A DNA stretch of 64,000 nt from Streptomyces griseus (GTDB taxonomy: Bacteria > Actinomycetota > Actinomycetes > Streptomycetales > Streptomycetaceae): assembly GCF_001715295.1 (NCBI RefSeq), contig NZ_MDKB01000002.1:2068313-2132312 (forward strand), read 5' to 3'. The position numbers and the translations under genes were made by a program. The notes under the pieces are model-generated. The model did no database searches, was not told the DNA's origin, and worked only from the letters and a program-made list of their open reading frames with translations. Of this stretch, positions 42,672 through 49,667 are shown in pieces. Each line of letters begins with the position of its first letter. The stretch's first letter is position 1.

Positions 42672-44783
42672 ATGGGCTGGTTCCGGGCGCTGAAGGAGAC
42701 CGCCCGCTCGGGGCTGACGGTCGAGCGGCAGCGGCTGGAACCGCTCGTCGCGCTGCGGGGCGCGGCGGGCCTCGCCCTCGTCGTGGGGGTGAGCCTGGCC
42801 CTGTTCGGCCCCGTCATCGCGGCCGGTTCGGCGTTCGGCGCGTTCCAGGCGGCCACCGCCGGCTTCCAGCGCAGCTGGCGCCCGCGGCCGGTGCTCGCCC
42901 TGCTCTCCGGCAGCAGCCTCGCCGTGTCGACGTTCGTCGGGTACGTCACCGTCTCGCACACCGTGCTGTTCCTTGTCGTGCTGGCGGTGTGGACGTTCGC
43001 CGCCGGGATGTGCTGGGCCGCGGGCCCGACGGGCGGCATCATCGCGGCCTCCAACGTGGCGATCATGCTCGTCACGATCACCCTCCCCACCTCCGTCGCC
43101 GACGCCGCGGTGCACGGCGCCGTGATGGCGCTCGGCGGGCTGGTCCAGGCGGTGCTGATCGTCCTGTTCCCGGTACGCAGATGGGGCGCCCAACGCGACG
43201 CGCTCGCCGACGCCCTGGCCGCCGAGGCCGACTACGCCCGCCGTCTGCGCCACGACCCGACCGTGCACTTCGACCCCGTTCCGCTGATGACGGCCCGCAG
43301 CGCGGCCGCCGTCACCCCCCGCCAGGCCCGCCGGCGCCCCGCCGAACTGCACGGGGCCCGCGGGGTCGCCGAACGCCTACGGCCGGTGCTGGCCTCGCTG
43401 GCCGACCCGGCCCTGGGCGTGCCCGCCGAAGGGCTGGAGCGTGCCTGGGTGCGCGAGATGCTGGCCGCCACCGGCTCCGTGCTGGACGCGGCGGCCACCG
43501 CCGTGCGGCACGGGGAGCCGGTGCGCATCGCCCCGACCGACCTCGGTGTCCTGCGGACCCCCGACAACGAGGTGATCCTCGTCGGACCCGCCCGGCGCGC
43601 CGCCGACCGGCTCAACGTGCTGCTCGCCGACGTCATCGACATCGCCGAGGGCGCGGGCACCCGTGGCCCGGCGGACCACACGGGGCAGGCCCGCCGGCGC
43701 CCCGGTCTGCTGCGGATGGTCCCCGTGGTGCTGGCGGCCATGCGGCGGGAGCTGCACCGCAGGTCACCGATCCTCCGCCATGCCGTCCGGGTCTCGGTGG
43801 TCGCCGCCGCCGGATACCTCCTGGGGGCCGCACTGCCGTTCGGCCACGGCTACTGGGCCCCGATGGCGGCCGTCATGGTGATGCGGCCGGACTTCTCCCA
43901 GACCTACTCCCGCTCCGTGGCCCGGTTCGGCGGCACCGTCGTGGGGGTGGCCCTCGCCACCGGCATCGTCCAGGCGGTCAGGCCCGGCGTGACGGTCGCC
44001 GCGGGCCTCGCGATCTGCTGCGCCTTCCTTCTGTACATGCTGGTGAACACCGGGTACGTGGTCGGGCAGGCATGCGTCTCCGCCTATGTCGTGTTCCTGC
44101 TCGGCATGGCAGGCGACGACTGGGCGCAGACCGTACCCGAACGGGTCGTCCTCACCCTGATCGGCGGGCTGCTCGCGATGGTCGCGTACGCCGTGTACCC
44201 GGCCTGGGAGACCCCGCGGCTGCGGAGCCGGCTCGCCGACTGGCTGACCACGGACGGCCGGTACGCGGCCACGGTCCTGGACCACTACGCCGATCCGGCC
44301 ACCGCCGACCTGGAGGACGTGCGCTCCGCGCTGCTCACCACCCGGGAGGCCCGGGTGGCCTGGCAGGAGGCGCTGGAGAGGGCTCGGCACGAGCCGGTAC
44401 GGCACCGGGGCATCTCCAGAGGAGCGGCCGACGACGCCCAGCAGGCGCTCGCCCAGCTCGGGCGCGTCGCGATGCTCCTGGAGGCCCATCTGCCCGCCCG
44501 CTCGGCCGATCCCCTGCCGGGGGCGGCGGGGCTGGCGGAGGCCCTGCGCACGGCCACCGAGCAGGGCGCGAAGGCGGTGCGCGAGCGCCGTGTGCCGGAC
44601 TGGGAGCCGGTCCGCCGGGTGATCACCGCCTGGGACGTGCCGGAAGAAGGCCCGGAAGCGGCCCCCGTCCCCGGGCCGTTCGTACGGAGCGGTGCGGTCC
44701 TGCTCCTCCGGGCGCTGGAGGACTTCTCCCGTGCTCTGGAGGGCGGGGCGGACCCGGACCGGCGGAAGAACGGCTCGCCCTGA
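42672..44783 (+). CDS. FUSC-family membrane transporter (aromatic acid exporter-like)
   Basis: 703 residues. Two hydrophobic blocks of about six helices each (residues 25-150 and 375-520) are separated by and followed by helical cytoplasmic domains, the layout of FUSC/AaeB/YccS proteins. The second block contains GHGYWAPMAAVMVMRPDFSQTYSR, the conserved fusaric-acid-resistance motif, followed by RFGGTVVGV. Members export aromatic acids or act on the envelope. The ATG at 42672 starts MGWFRALKE. Confidence 0.88.
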   Translation: MGWFRALKETARSGLTVERQRLEPLVALRGAAGLALVVGVSLALFGPVIAAGSAFGAFQAATAGFQRSWRPRPVLALLSGSSLAVSTFVGYVTVSHTVLFLVVLAVWTFAAGMCWAAGPTGGIIAASNVAIMLVTITLPTSVADAAVHGAVMALGGLVQAVLIVLFPVRRWGAQRDALADALAAEADYARRLRHDPTVHFDPVPLMTARSAAAVTPRQARRRPAELHGARGVAERLRPVLASLADPALGVPAEGLERAWVREMLAATGSVLDAAATAVRHGEPVRIAPTDLGVLRTPDNEVILVGPARRAADRLNVLLADVIDIAEGAGTRGPADHTGQARRRPGLLRMVPVVLAAMRRELHRRSPILRHAVRVSVVAAAGYLLGAALPFGHGYWAPMAAVMVMRPDFSQTYSRSVARFGGTVVGVALATGIVQAVRPGVTVAAGLAICCAFLLYMLVNTGYVVGQACVSAYVVFLLGMAGDDWAQTVPERVVLTLIGGLLAMVAYAVYPAWETPRLRSRLADWLTTDGRYAATVLDHYADPATADLEDVRSALLTTREARVAWQEALERARHEPVRHRGISRGAADDAQQALAQLGRVAMLLEAHLPARSADPLPGAAGLAEALRTATEQGAKAVRERRVPDWEPVRRVITAWDVPEEGPEAAPVPGPFVRSGAVLLLRALEDFSRALEGGADPDRRKNGSP

Positions 44784-44964
44784 GTGCCCGTCACAGCCGG
44801 CCGGGGCCGCGGGTGCCGGGAGGAGCCGCCGGTGTTACCGTCGGTAGACATCGGGGTGGGCTCCGTCGGCCGGTGCCGTGATCCACGGCGGAAATGACGG
44901 CGGCCCTATCGGTGTGACGGAATAACTCCCTTGTACGGGAGCCGAATAGGCGCGACGCTCGTCT

Positions 44965-44989
44965 CCCTTCCCTAGTGACCGGGGAAGGG
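44965..44989 (+). terminator. Putative terminator after the FUSC gene
   Basis: CCCTTCCC (44965-44972) pairs with GGGAAGGG (44982-44989) around TAGTGACCG. A smaller dyad, CTCCC-TTGTAC-GGGAG, lies upstream near 44927-44942. Together they mark the end of the FUSC transcript before the regulatory trio. Confidence 0.55.
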
Positions 44990-45034
44990 GCGGGGCAGAA
45001 CACGGGGCAGCTGTAACCATTCGGGTACCGCGCG

Positions 45035-45061
45035 TGCACGTGCATCTGCTCCTGCATCTGC
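45035..45061 (+). promoter_or_regulatory. 27-bp operator-like element, copy 1 (before the DUF397 gene)
   Basis: Contains TGCACG, then TGCATCTGC-N3-TGCATCTGC, that is, two identical 9-mers at 12-bp period. It matches 25 of 27 bases with the element at 46202-46228 in front of the ATPase gene. TATGAT at 45075-45080 is a good -10, and its -35 position (about 45052-45057) falls inside the element, so a protein bound here would control this promoter. Confidence 0.7.
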
Positions 45062-45124
45062 ATATGAACACAGCTATGATCCGAGCTAGTTGACACTTGC
45101 ACCTTGCAACTCGGGGAGCGTCCT

Positions 45125-45367
45125 GTGCACCACGTGTACAACGGCATGGCGGCCACAGAGCTTCGCGGAGTCGTCTGGCAGAAGAGCAGACACAGCAACT
45201 CCCAGGGATCCTGTGTGGAGTTCGCGAAACTTCCCGGCGGGAATGTGGCGATGAGGAACTCGCGCCACCCCGACGGGCCCGCCCTCGTCTATACGCCGGC
45301 GGAGATAGAGGCGCTGCTGCTGGGCGTCAAGGACGGGGAGTTCGACCATCTGGCCGTGGACGGCTGA
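45125..45367 (+). CDS. DUF397-domain small regulatory protein
   Basis: 80 residues. Typical DUF397 features: VVWQKSRHSNSQGSCVEFAK, then VAMRNSRHPDGPALVYTPAEIEALL and a C-terminal GEFDHL. The GTG at 45125 has GGGGAG seven bases upstream; a TTG at 45104 is in frame but lies before it. Streptomyces genomes carry many DUF397 genes next to XRE regulators with a DUF5753 domain and ATP-binding proteins; several such sets affect development and antibiotic production. Confidence 0.9.
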   Translation: MHHVYNGMAATELRGVVWQKSRHSNSQGSCVEFAKLPGGNVAMRNSRHPDGPALVYTPAEIEALLLGVKDGEFDHLAVDG

Positions 45368-45467
45368 CCGTGCTCGCGCACGGCTCGCGCACCGCGGGCC
45401 CGCAGCGCGCAGGCGGCACCGGCAGCCCGGGCGGCAGCGCGGTGCCCTGACCGCGGCCGCCGGGACA

Positions 45468-45483
45468 CCGGCCGGACGGCCGG
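45468..45483. terminator. Dyad between the convergent DUF397 and ATPase genes
   Basis: CCGGCCG-GA-CGGCCGG is a perfect 7-bp dyad between the two stop codons, a possible bidirectional terminator although the centre is only 2 bases. Confidence 0.35.
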
Positions 45484-45523
45484 CCTCCGGGAGTCGGTGG
45501 CACCTTCGAGAGGCATGGACACG

Positions 45524-46078
45524 TCAGGGCACGAGCTCCCCTGCCGGGCGGCCCGTGATCGCGCCCTCGCCCGCGTCGGTCAGCCGGAACAGCGCCCACA
45601 CCACCTTCCCGCGCGGCGTGGCACAAGGGTCCCCGGCCGGCGCGAACGACGGGTGCCAGCCCCAGGAATCGGCGAACGACTCCACCAGGAACAGCCCTCG
45701 GCCCGACTCGGCGGAGTCCGCGGCGTGCCCGGCCACCGGGCCGTCCTCGCTGGGGTCACGCACGGCGCAGACGAGCCGTGAGGTCCAGCGCATCAGGTGC
45801 AGGCGCACCGGGCGGTCGTGGCGCTCGTGGGCGGGATCGGCCGGCAATGCGTGCCGCAGTGCGTTGGTGACCAGCTCGGACACCACGAGAGCCACGTCGT
45901 CGAAGCGGTCGCAGAGATCCCAGGAGGTCAGGGTGGTGCGGGTGAACTTCCTGGCACCGCCCACCGCTTCGTACCGGGACGGCAGCGCACAGGTGGCCGA
46001 AGCGGCGACCGCCGAGGGGTCGATGGGTGGAAGCCCTCGCCGTAACGGCTCGAGCATCGTCGATCCATTCGTCCCCAT
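45524..46078 (-). CDS. ATP-binding anti-sigma-factor-like protein (HATPase, RsbW type)
   Basis: 184 residues. The GHKL core has VALVVSELVTNALRHA (N-box), VCAVRDPSEDGPV and SGRGLFLVESFADSWGW (G-box). Unlike the BldG-partner protein, the N-box Asn is present. The ATG at 46078 is preceded by GGGAG; the frame is open up to 46267 but that part contains the shared operator-like element and reads as Cys/Pro-rich junk. It lies between a DUF397 gene and an XRE gene, the standard trio. Confidence 0.87.
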   Translation of the reverse strand: MGTNGSTMLEPLRRGLPPIDPSAVAASATCALPSRYEAVGGARKFTRTTLTSWDLCDRFDDVALVVSELVTNALRHALPADPAHERHDRPVRLHLMRWTSRLVCAVRDPSEDGPVAGHAADSAESGRGLFLVESFADSWGWHPSFAPAGDPCATPRGKVVWALFRLTDAGEGAITGRPAGELVP

Positions 46079-46201
46079 ACGAGGCACTCCCGGGAATCGC
46101 GGCTGTGGCGGCACTGCTGGTAACGGCACCGCGAGGGGGTACAGCGGCACAACACGATCGAGCACGCAGGTGCGCGAGGACCATGGTTCCGAATGCGCAG
46201 A

Positions 46202-46228
46202 GCAGATGCAAGGGCAGATGCACGTGCA
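46202..46228 (-). promoter_or_regulatory. 27-bp operator-like element, copy 2 (before the ATPase gene)
   Basis: Read on the minus strand it is TGCACG, then TGCATCTGC-CCT-TGCATCTGC, 25 of 27 identical to 45035-45061 and in the same orientation relative to its gene. It lies 124-150 bases before the ATPase start codon. No good -10 is evident at the matching distance, so the promoter may lie closer to the gene. Confidence 0.7.
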
Positions 46229-46416
46229 GGCGCCGGACGTGCCCGGTAGCGTGGGGTTCTGACTCATTTATTCCGGTGATCGATGGGGAAGCTTTTCGGA
46301 ACTCTTGCCATTTCCGTAATCGAATGAGTACGCGCTGAAGCGTTTTGGTGGCAGAATCCGCCTCCGGGGTTCGGGGGGACCCCGGTGCACGGGAAGCGAT
46401 GGGGAGGGTTGGACCA
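46229..46416. other. AT-richer intergenic segment upstream of the XRE regulator
   Basis: From about 46262 to 46345 the base composition is clearly richer in A and T than the surroundings and must hold the XRE promoter. ACTCATT (46261-46267) and AATGAGT (46322-46328) form a widely spaced inverted repeat. Confidence 0.4.
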
Positions 46417-47280
46417 GTGCCGGCAGGCGAGTCGAGTGGATCTGTGGTGCGGCGCATCCTGCTGGGCTCACAGCTCAGGCGGCTGCGCGAGTCGCGCGGC
46501 ATCACGCGTGAGGCGGCCGGCTACTCCATCCGTGCCTCCGAATCGAAGATCAGCCGCATGGAGTTGGGACGCGTGAGCTTCAAGGCCAGGGACGTCGAGG
46601 ACCTGCTCACGCTGTACGGAGTCACGGACGAGACGGAGCGGGATTCGCTCCTCGGTCTGGCGCGTGAGGCCAATGTGGCGGGCTGGTGGCACAGTTACGG
46701 CGACGTGCTGCCCGGCTGGTTCCAGACGTACATCGGTCTGGAGGGAGCGGCCTCGCTCATCCGGATCTACGAAGTCCAGTTCGTCCACGGTCTGTTGCAG
46801 ACCGAGGCGTACGCCCACGCCGTCGTGGAGCGCGGTATGCGCGGAGCCCCGGCGGCCGAGATCGACCGCCGCGTCGCGCTGCGGCTGGAGCGCCAGAAGG
46901 TGCTGGTCTCCGAACGGGCCCCCCGCTTCCACGCGGTCCTCGACGAGGCGGCCCTGCGCCGCCCTTACGGAGACCGTGCGGTGATGCGGGCGCAGTTGCG
47001 GCACCTCATCGACATGTCGGAGCACCCCAACATCACCCTCCAGGTGATGCCCTTCAGTTTCGGCGGCCATGCGGGCGAGAGCGGAGCATTCACGATGCTG
47101 CGTTTCCCGGAGTCCGATCTGTCGGACATTGTCTATCTGGAGCAGCTGACAAGCGCGCTCTATGTGGACAAGCCGGAGGAAGTCGCCCAGTACGAAAAGG
47201 CCATGACCCGGCTCCACGAAGACAGTCCCGGACCCGAAGAGAGCCGGGATCTTCTCCGTGGACTTCTCCAACTCATCTGA
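46417..47280 (+). CDS. XRE-family regulator with DUF5753 domain
   Basis: 287 residues. The N-terminal helix-turn-helix is LGSQLRRLRESRGITREAAG followed by ASESKISRMELGRV. The DUF5753 domain covers about residues 95-280: WFQTYIGLEGAASLIRIYE, VHGLLQTEAYAHAVV, and NITLQVMPFSFGGHAGESGAF near the end. These proteins regulate and interact with DUF397 neighbours. I choose the GTG at 46417 because GGGGAGGG (46401-46408) lies eight bases upstream; GTG 46345 and ATG 46399 are in-frame alternatives. It is the obvious candidate to bind the 27-bp elements. Confidence 0.9.
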   Translation: MPAGESSGSVVRRILLGSQLRRLRESRGITREAAGYSIRASESKISRMELGRVSFKARDVEDLLTLYGVTDETERDSLLGLAREANVAGWWHSYGDVLPGWFQTYIGLEGAASLIRIYEVQFVHGLLQTEAYAHAVVERGMRGAPAAEIDRRVALRLERQKVLVSERAPRFHAVLDEAALRRPYGDRAVMRAQLRHLIDMSEHPNITLQVMPFSFGGHAGESGAFTMLRFPESDLSDIVYLEQLTSALYVDKPEEVAQYEKAMTRLHEDSPGPEESRDLLRGLLQLI

Positions 47281-47343
47281 TTCGCCAGTACGATGACGTA
47301 CCTACAGGAGTCCGCGCCTGCAGTGAGGGATTGAAGGGATTGC

Positions 47344-48801
47344 ATGTCCTTCTTCAATGAACTGGCCCACCAGTACATCGACGGCGAGTGGCTGAACGGC
47401 AGCGGCTCGTGGGACATCATCGATTTCAATCCCTACAACGGGGAAAAGCTCTGCTCCGTCACCGTGGCGACGGCCGCGGAGGTCGATCTCGCCTATCGCG
47501 CCGCCCGGCGCGCGCAGCGCGAGTGGGCCGCGGTACCGCCGCACCGGCGCCGGCACGTCCTCGAGAACGCCGAGCGTGTCGTCGGGGAACGTGCGGACGA
47601 CATCGTCGAAATGATCATCGACGAACTCGGCGGTACCCGTTTCCGGGCCGAGTACGAGGTGCGGGCCGCCCGGGACTTCCTCCGTGCGGCGGCCGGGCTG
47701 GCACTCCGTCCTGAGGGTCTTCTGCTGCCCTCCGCCGTGGACGGCAAGGAGAACCGGCTCTACCGGATGCCCGTCGGCGTCGTGGGCGTCATCAGCGCCT
47801 TCAACTTCCCTTTCCTGGTCACCATGAAGACCGTGGCCCCCGCTCTGGCGCTCGGCAACGCGGTCGTGGTGAAACCTCACCAGAACGCCCCGGTCGTCGG
47901 CGGCGGACTGGCGGCCAGGATATTCGAGGACGCCGGGCTGCCCGCCGGACTGCTGAACGTCCTGATCACCGACAGCGCCGAGATCGGTGACACGTTCATC
48001 GACCACCCGGTGCCCAAGGTGATCTCCTTCACCGGTTCGGACCGGGTCGGCCGGCATATCGCCGCGACCGCCGCCGGCCTGTTCAAGAAGACCATCCTCG
48101 AACTGAGCGGCAACAGCGCGCTGGTCGTGCTGGAGGACGCCGACATCGACTACGCGGTCCGGGCGGCCGTCTTCAGCCGCTTCCTCTACCAGGGCCAGGT
48201 CGGCATGGCCGCCAATCGCATTCTGGTGGACCGGTCCGTGGAAGCGGAGTTCACCGAGCGGTTCACCGCCGAGGTGTCCGCCCTCCAGGCCGGTGACCCG
48301 CGCGATCCGGACACCAGGATCGGCCCGGTCATCAGCGAGTTCCAGGCCGACGCGCTCACGGCGCTGGTCGAGGAGGCACTGGCCTCCGGCGCCACCGCGC
48401 TCGTCCGGGGGCGTACCCGCGGCAGTCTCGTCGAGCCGACGGTGCTGACCGGGCTGCCCCACGGCTCGCCGCTGCTGACGCAGGAGATATTCGGCCCCGT
48501 GGCCCTGCTGATGCCGTTCGAGGGCGAGGACGACGCCGTCCGCATCGTCAACGACAGCCCCCACGGCCTGAGCGGGGCCGTGCACACGGCGAACACCGAG
48601 CGGGGCGTGCGGTTCGCCCGGCGCATCACGAGCGGGACGTTCCACGTCAACGACTCCACCGTCCAGGACGACCCGCTGGCCGCGTTCGGCGGCGAGAGGA
48701 TGTCCGGCACGGGCCGGCTGAACGGCGAGGCCGCCGTGGAGGCCTTCACCACCCGGCAATGGATCTCGGTTCAGCACGGGCGGACGGACTTCCCCTTCTG
48801 A
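47344..48801 (+). CDS. Aldehyde dehydrogenase-family protein lacking the catalytic cysteine
   Basis: 485 residues, full length. The NAD-binding segments are intact: VVGVISAFNFPFLVTMK, VVVKPHQNAP, ISFTGSDRVGRHIA, and the general-base Glu in LELSGNSALV. At the active site the usual GQxCMAxNRI reads GQVGMAANRI: the nucleophilic Cys is Gly (codon GGC near 48205). LTQEIFGPVALL, also conserved, is present. The closest classes are benzaldehyde/vanillin dehydrogenases. A GGC-for-TGC single-base change would explain it, as real loss or sequencing error. ATG at 47344 with GAAGGGA upstream, 64 bases after the XRE gene. Confidence 0.9.
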   Translation: MSFFNELAHQYIDGEWLNGSGSWDIIDFNPYNGEKLCSVTVATAAEVDLAYRAARRAQREWAAVPPHRRRHVLENAERVVGERADDIVEMIIDELGGTRFRAEYEVRAARDFLRAAAGLALRPEGLLLPSAVDGKENRLYRMPVGVVGVISAFNFPFLVTMKTVAPALALGNAVVVKPHQNAPVVGGGLAARIFEDAGLPAGLLNVLITDSAEIGDTFIDHPVPKVISFTGSDRVGRHIAATAAGLFKKTILELSGNSALVVLEDADIDYAVRAAVFSRFLYQGQVGMAANRILVDRSVEAEFTERFTAEVSALQAGDPRDPDTRIGPVISEFQADALTALVEEALASGATALVRGRTRGSLVEPTVLTGLPHGSPLLTQEIFGPVALLMPFEGEDDAVRIVNDSPHGLSGAVHTANTERGVRFARRITSGTFHVNDSTVQDDPLAAFGGERMSGTGRLNGEAAVEAFTTRQWISVQHGRTDFPF

Positions 48802-48975
48802 GTTCCGGCGTCGAGGCCGGTGACCGACCCGCCGGGTCCGTGCGGTGACCGGGCAGGCGGCACCGAGCGCTCCGCCGTGCGCCCGGTTCCCGGAGGAGAG
48901 CTGCTCGGAGCGCTCGCTGCGTGGGGAGGACGGCCTTCGATCCGGTCGCCGAGGACGCGGGATACCCTGATCACA

Positions 48976-48987
48976 CTTGTTGACAAG
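48976..48987 (+). promoter_or_regulatory. Palindrome at the PadR gene start, possible autoregulatory operator
   Basis: CTTGT-TG-ACAAG is a perfect 5-bp dyad ending 12 bases before the ATG of the PadR gene and overlapping TTGACA. Its position would let a repressor block translation start or transcription. Confidence 0.45.
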
Positions 48988-48999
48988 GGTGGGGGTGGT

Positions 49000-49641
49000 A
49001 TGTCCGCGATCCGGCTCCTCGTCCTCGGTGCCGTACGCCAGCACGGCCGCGCGCACGGCTATCAGGTCCGTAACGACCTGGAGTACTGGGGCGCCCACGA
49101 GTGGTCCAACGCCAAGCCGGGTTCGATCTACCACGCGCTCAAGCAGATGGCCCGGCAGGGGCTGCTCGTGGCGCACGAGACCGCCCCTTCCACGGCCGGG
49201 GGCCCGCCCCGCACGGAGTACGAGATCACCCGGAAGGGCCACGAGGAGTTCCTGGCCCTGTTGCGCACGGCCCTGACCTCCTACGACCAGGGTATGGACG
49301 TGCTCTCGGCGGGCATCGGGTTCATCGTCGACCTGGAGCGCGCCGAGTCGGTGTCGCTGCTCCGGGAGAGGGTCGCCGCCATCGAGGGCTGGCGGGCCTC
49401 GGTCACGGAGCACTACACGCCCGCCGAGGGCCCGGAGGCGCTCGGGCACATCGGCGAGATCATGCGCCTGTGGGTCCACACGGCGGACGCGGGAGCCGAG
49501 TGGACCCGGGGTCTGATCGCCCGGATCGAGGCGGGGGCGTACACGTTCGCGGGGGAGGGCGAGCCGTTCGTGGGGGTTCTCCCGGAAGGCCGGGAGAACC
49601 CCTACGCGACGGGTGTCCCCGACCCGGGCGACGACGGCTGA
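49000..49641 (+). CDS. PadR-family transcriptional regulator
   Basis: 213 residues. The winged helix is IRLLVLGAVRQHGRAHGYQV followed by GSIYHALKQMARQGLL and TEYEITRKGHEEF, the PadR fold. The C-terminal half is a helical dimerisation region (PadR_C-like). I use the ATG at 49000 with GGGTGGGGGTGG upstream; the frame is open to 48820 but carries no conserved sequence. Its 3' end contains a perfect 13-bp hairpin, and it is convergent with gadB. Confidence 0.88.
   Translation: MSAIRLLVLGAVRQHGRAHGYQVRNDLEYWGAHEWSNAKPGSIYHALKQMARQGLLVAHETAPSTAGGPPRTEYEITRKGHEEFLALLRTALTSYDQGMDVLSAGIGFIVDLERAESVSLLRERVAAIEGWRASVTEHYTPAEGPEALGHIGEIMRLWVHTADAGAEWTRGLIARIEAGAYTFAGEGEPFVGVLPEGRENPYATGVPDPGDDG
49573..49602. 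terminator. Perfect 13-bp hairpin inside the 3' end of the PadR gene
   Basis: GGGGTTCTCCCGG (49573-49585), loop AAGG, CCGGGAGAACCCC (49590-49602). The stem has no mismatch and is 39 bases before the PadR stop. It may stop transcripts arriving from gadB on the other strand, or stabilise or regulate the padR mRNA. No U-tract follows on either strand. Confidence 0.55.
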
Positions 49642-49667
49642 GCCGCGTCCCCGTCGCCGGCCGGAGG

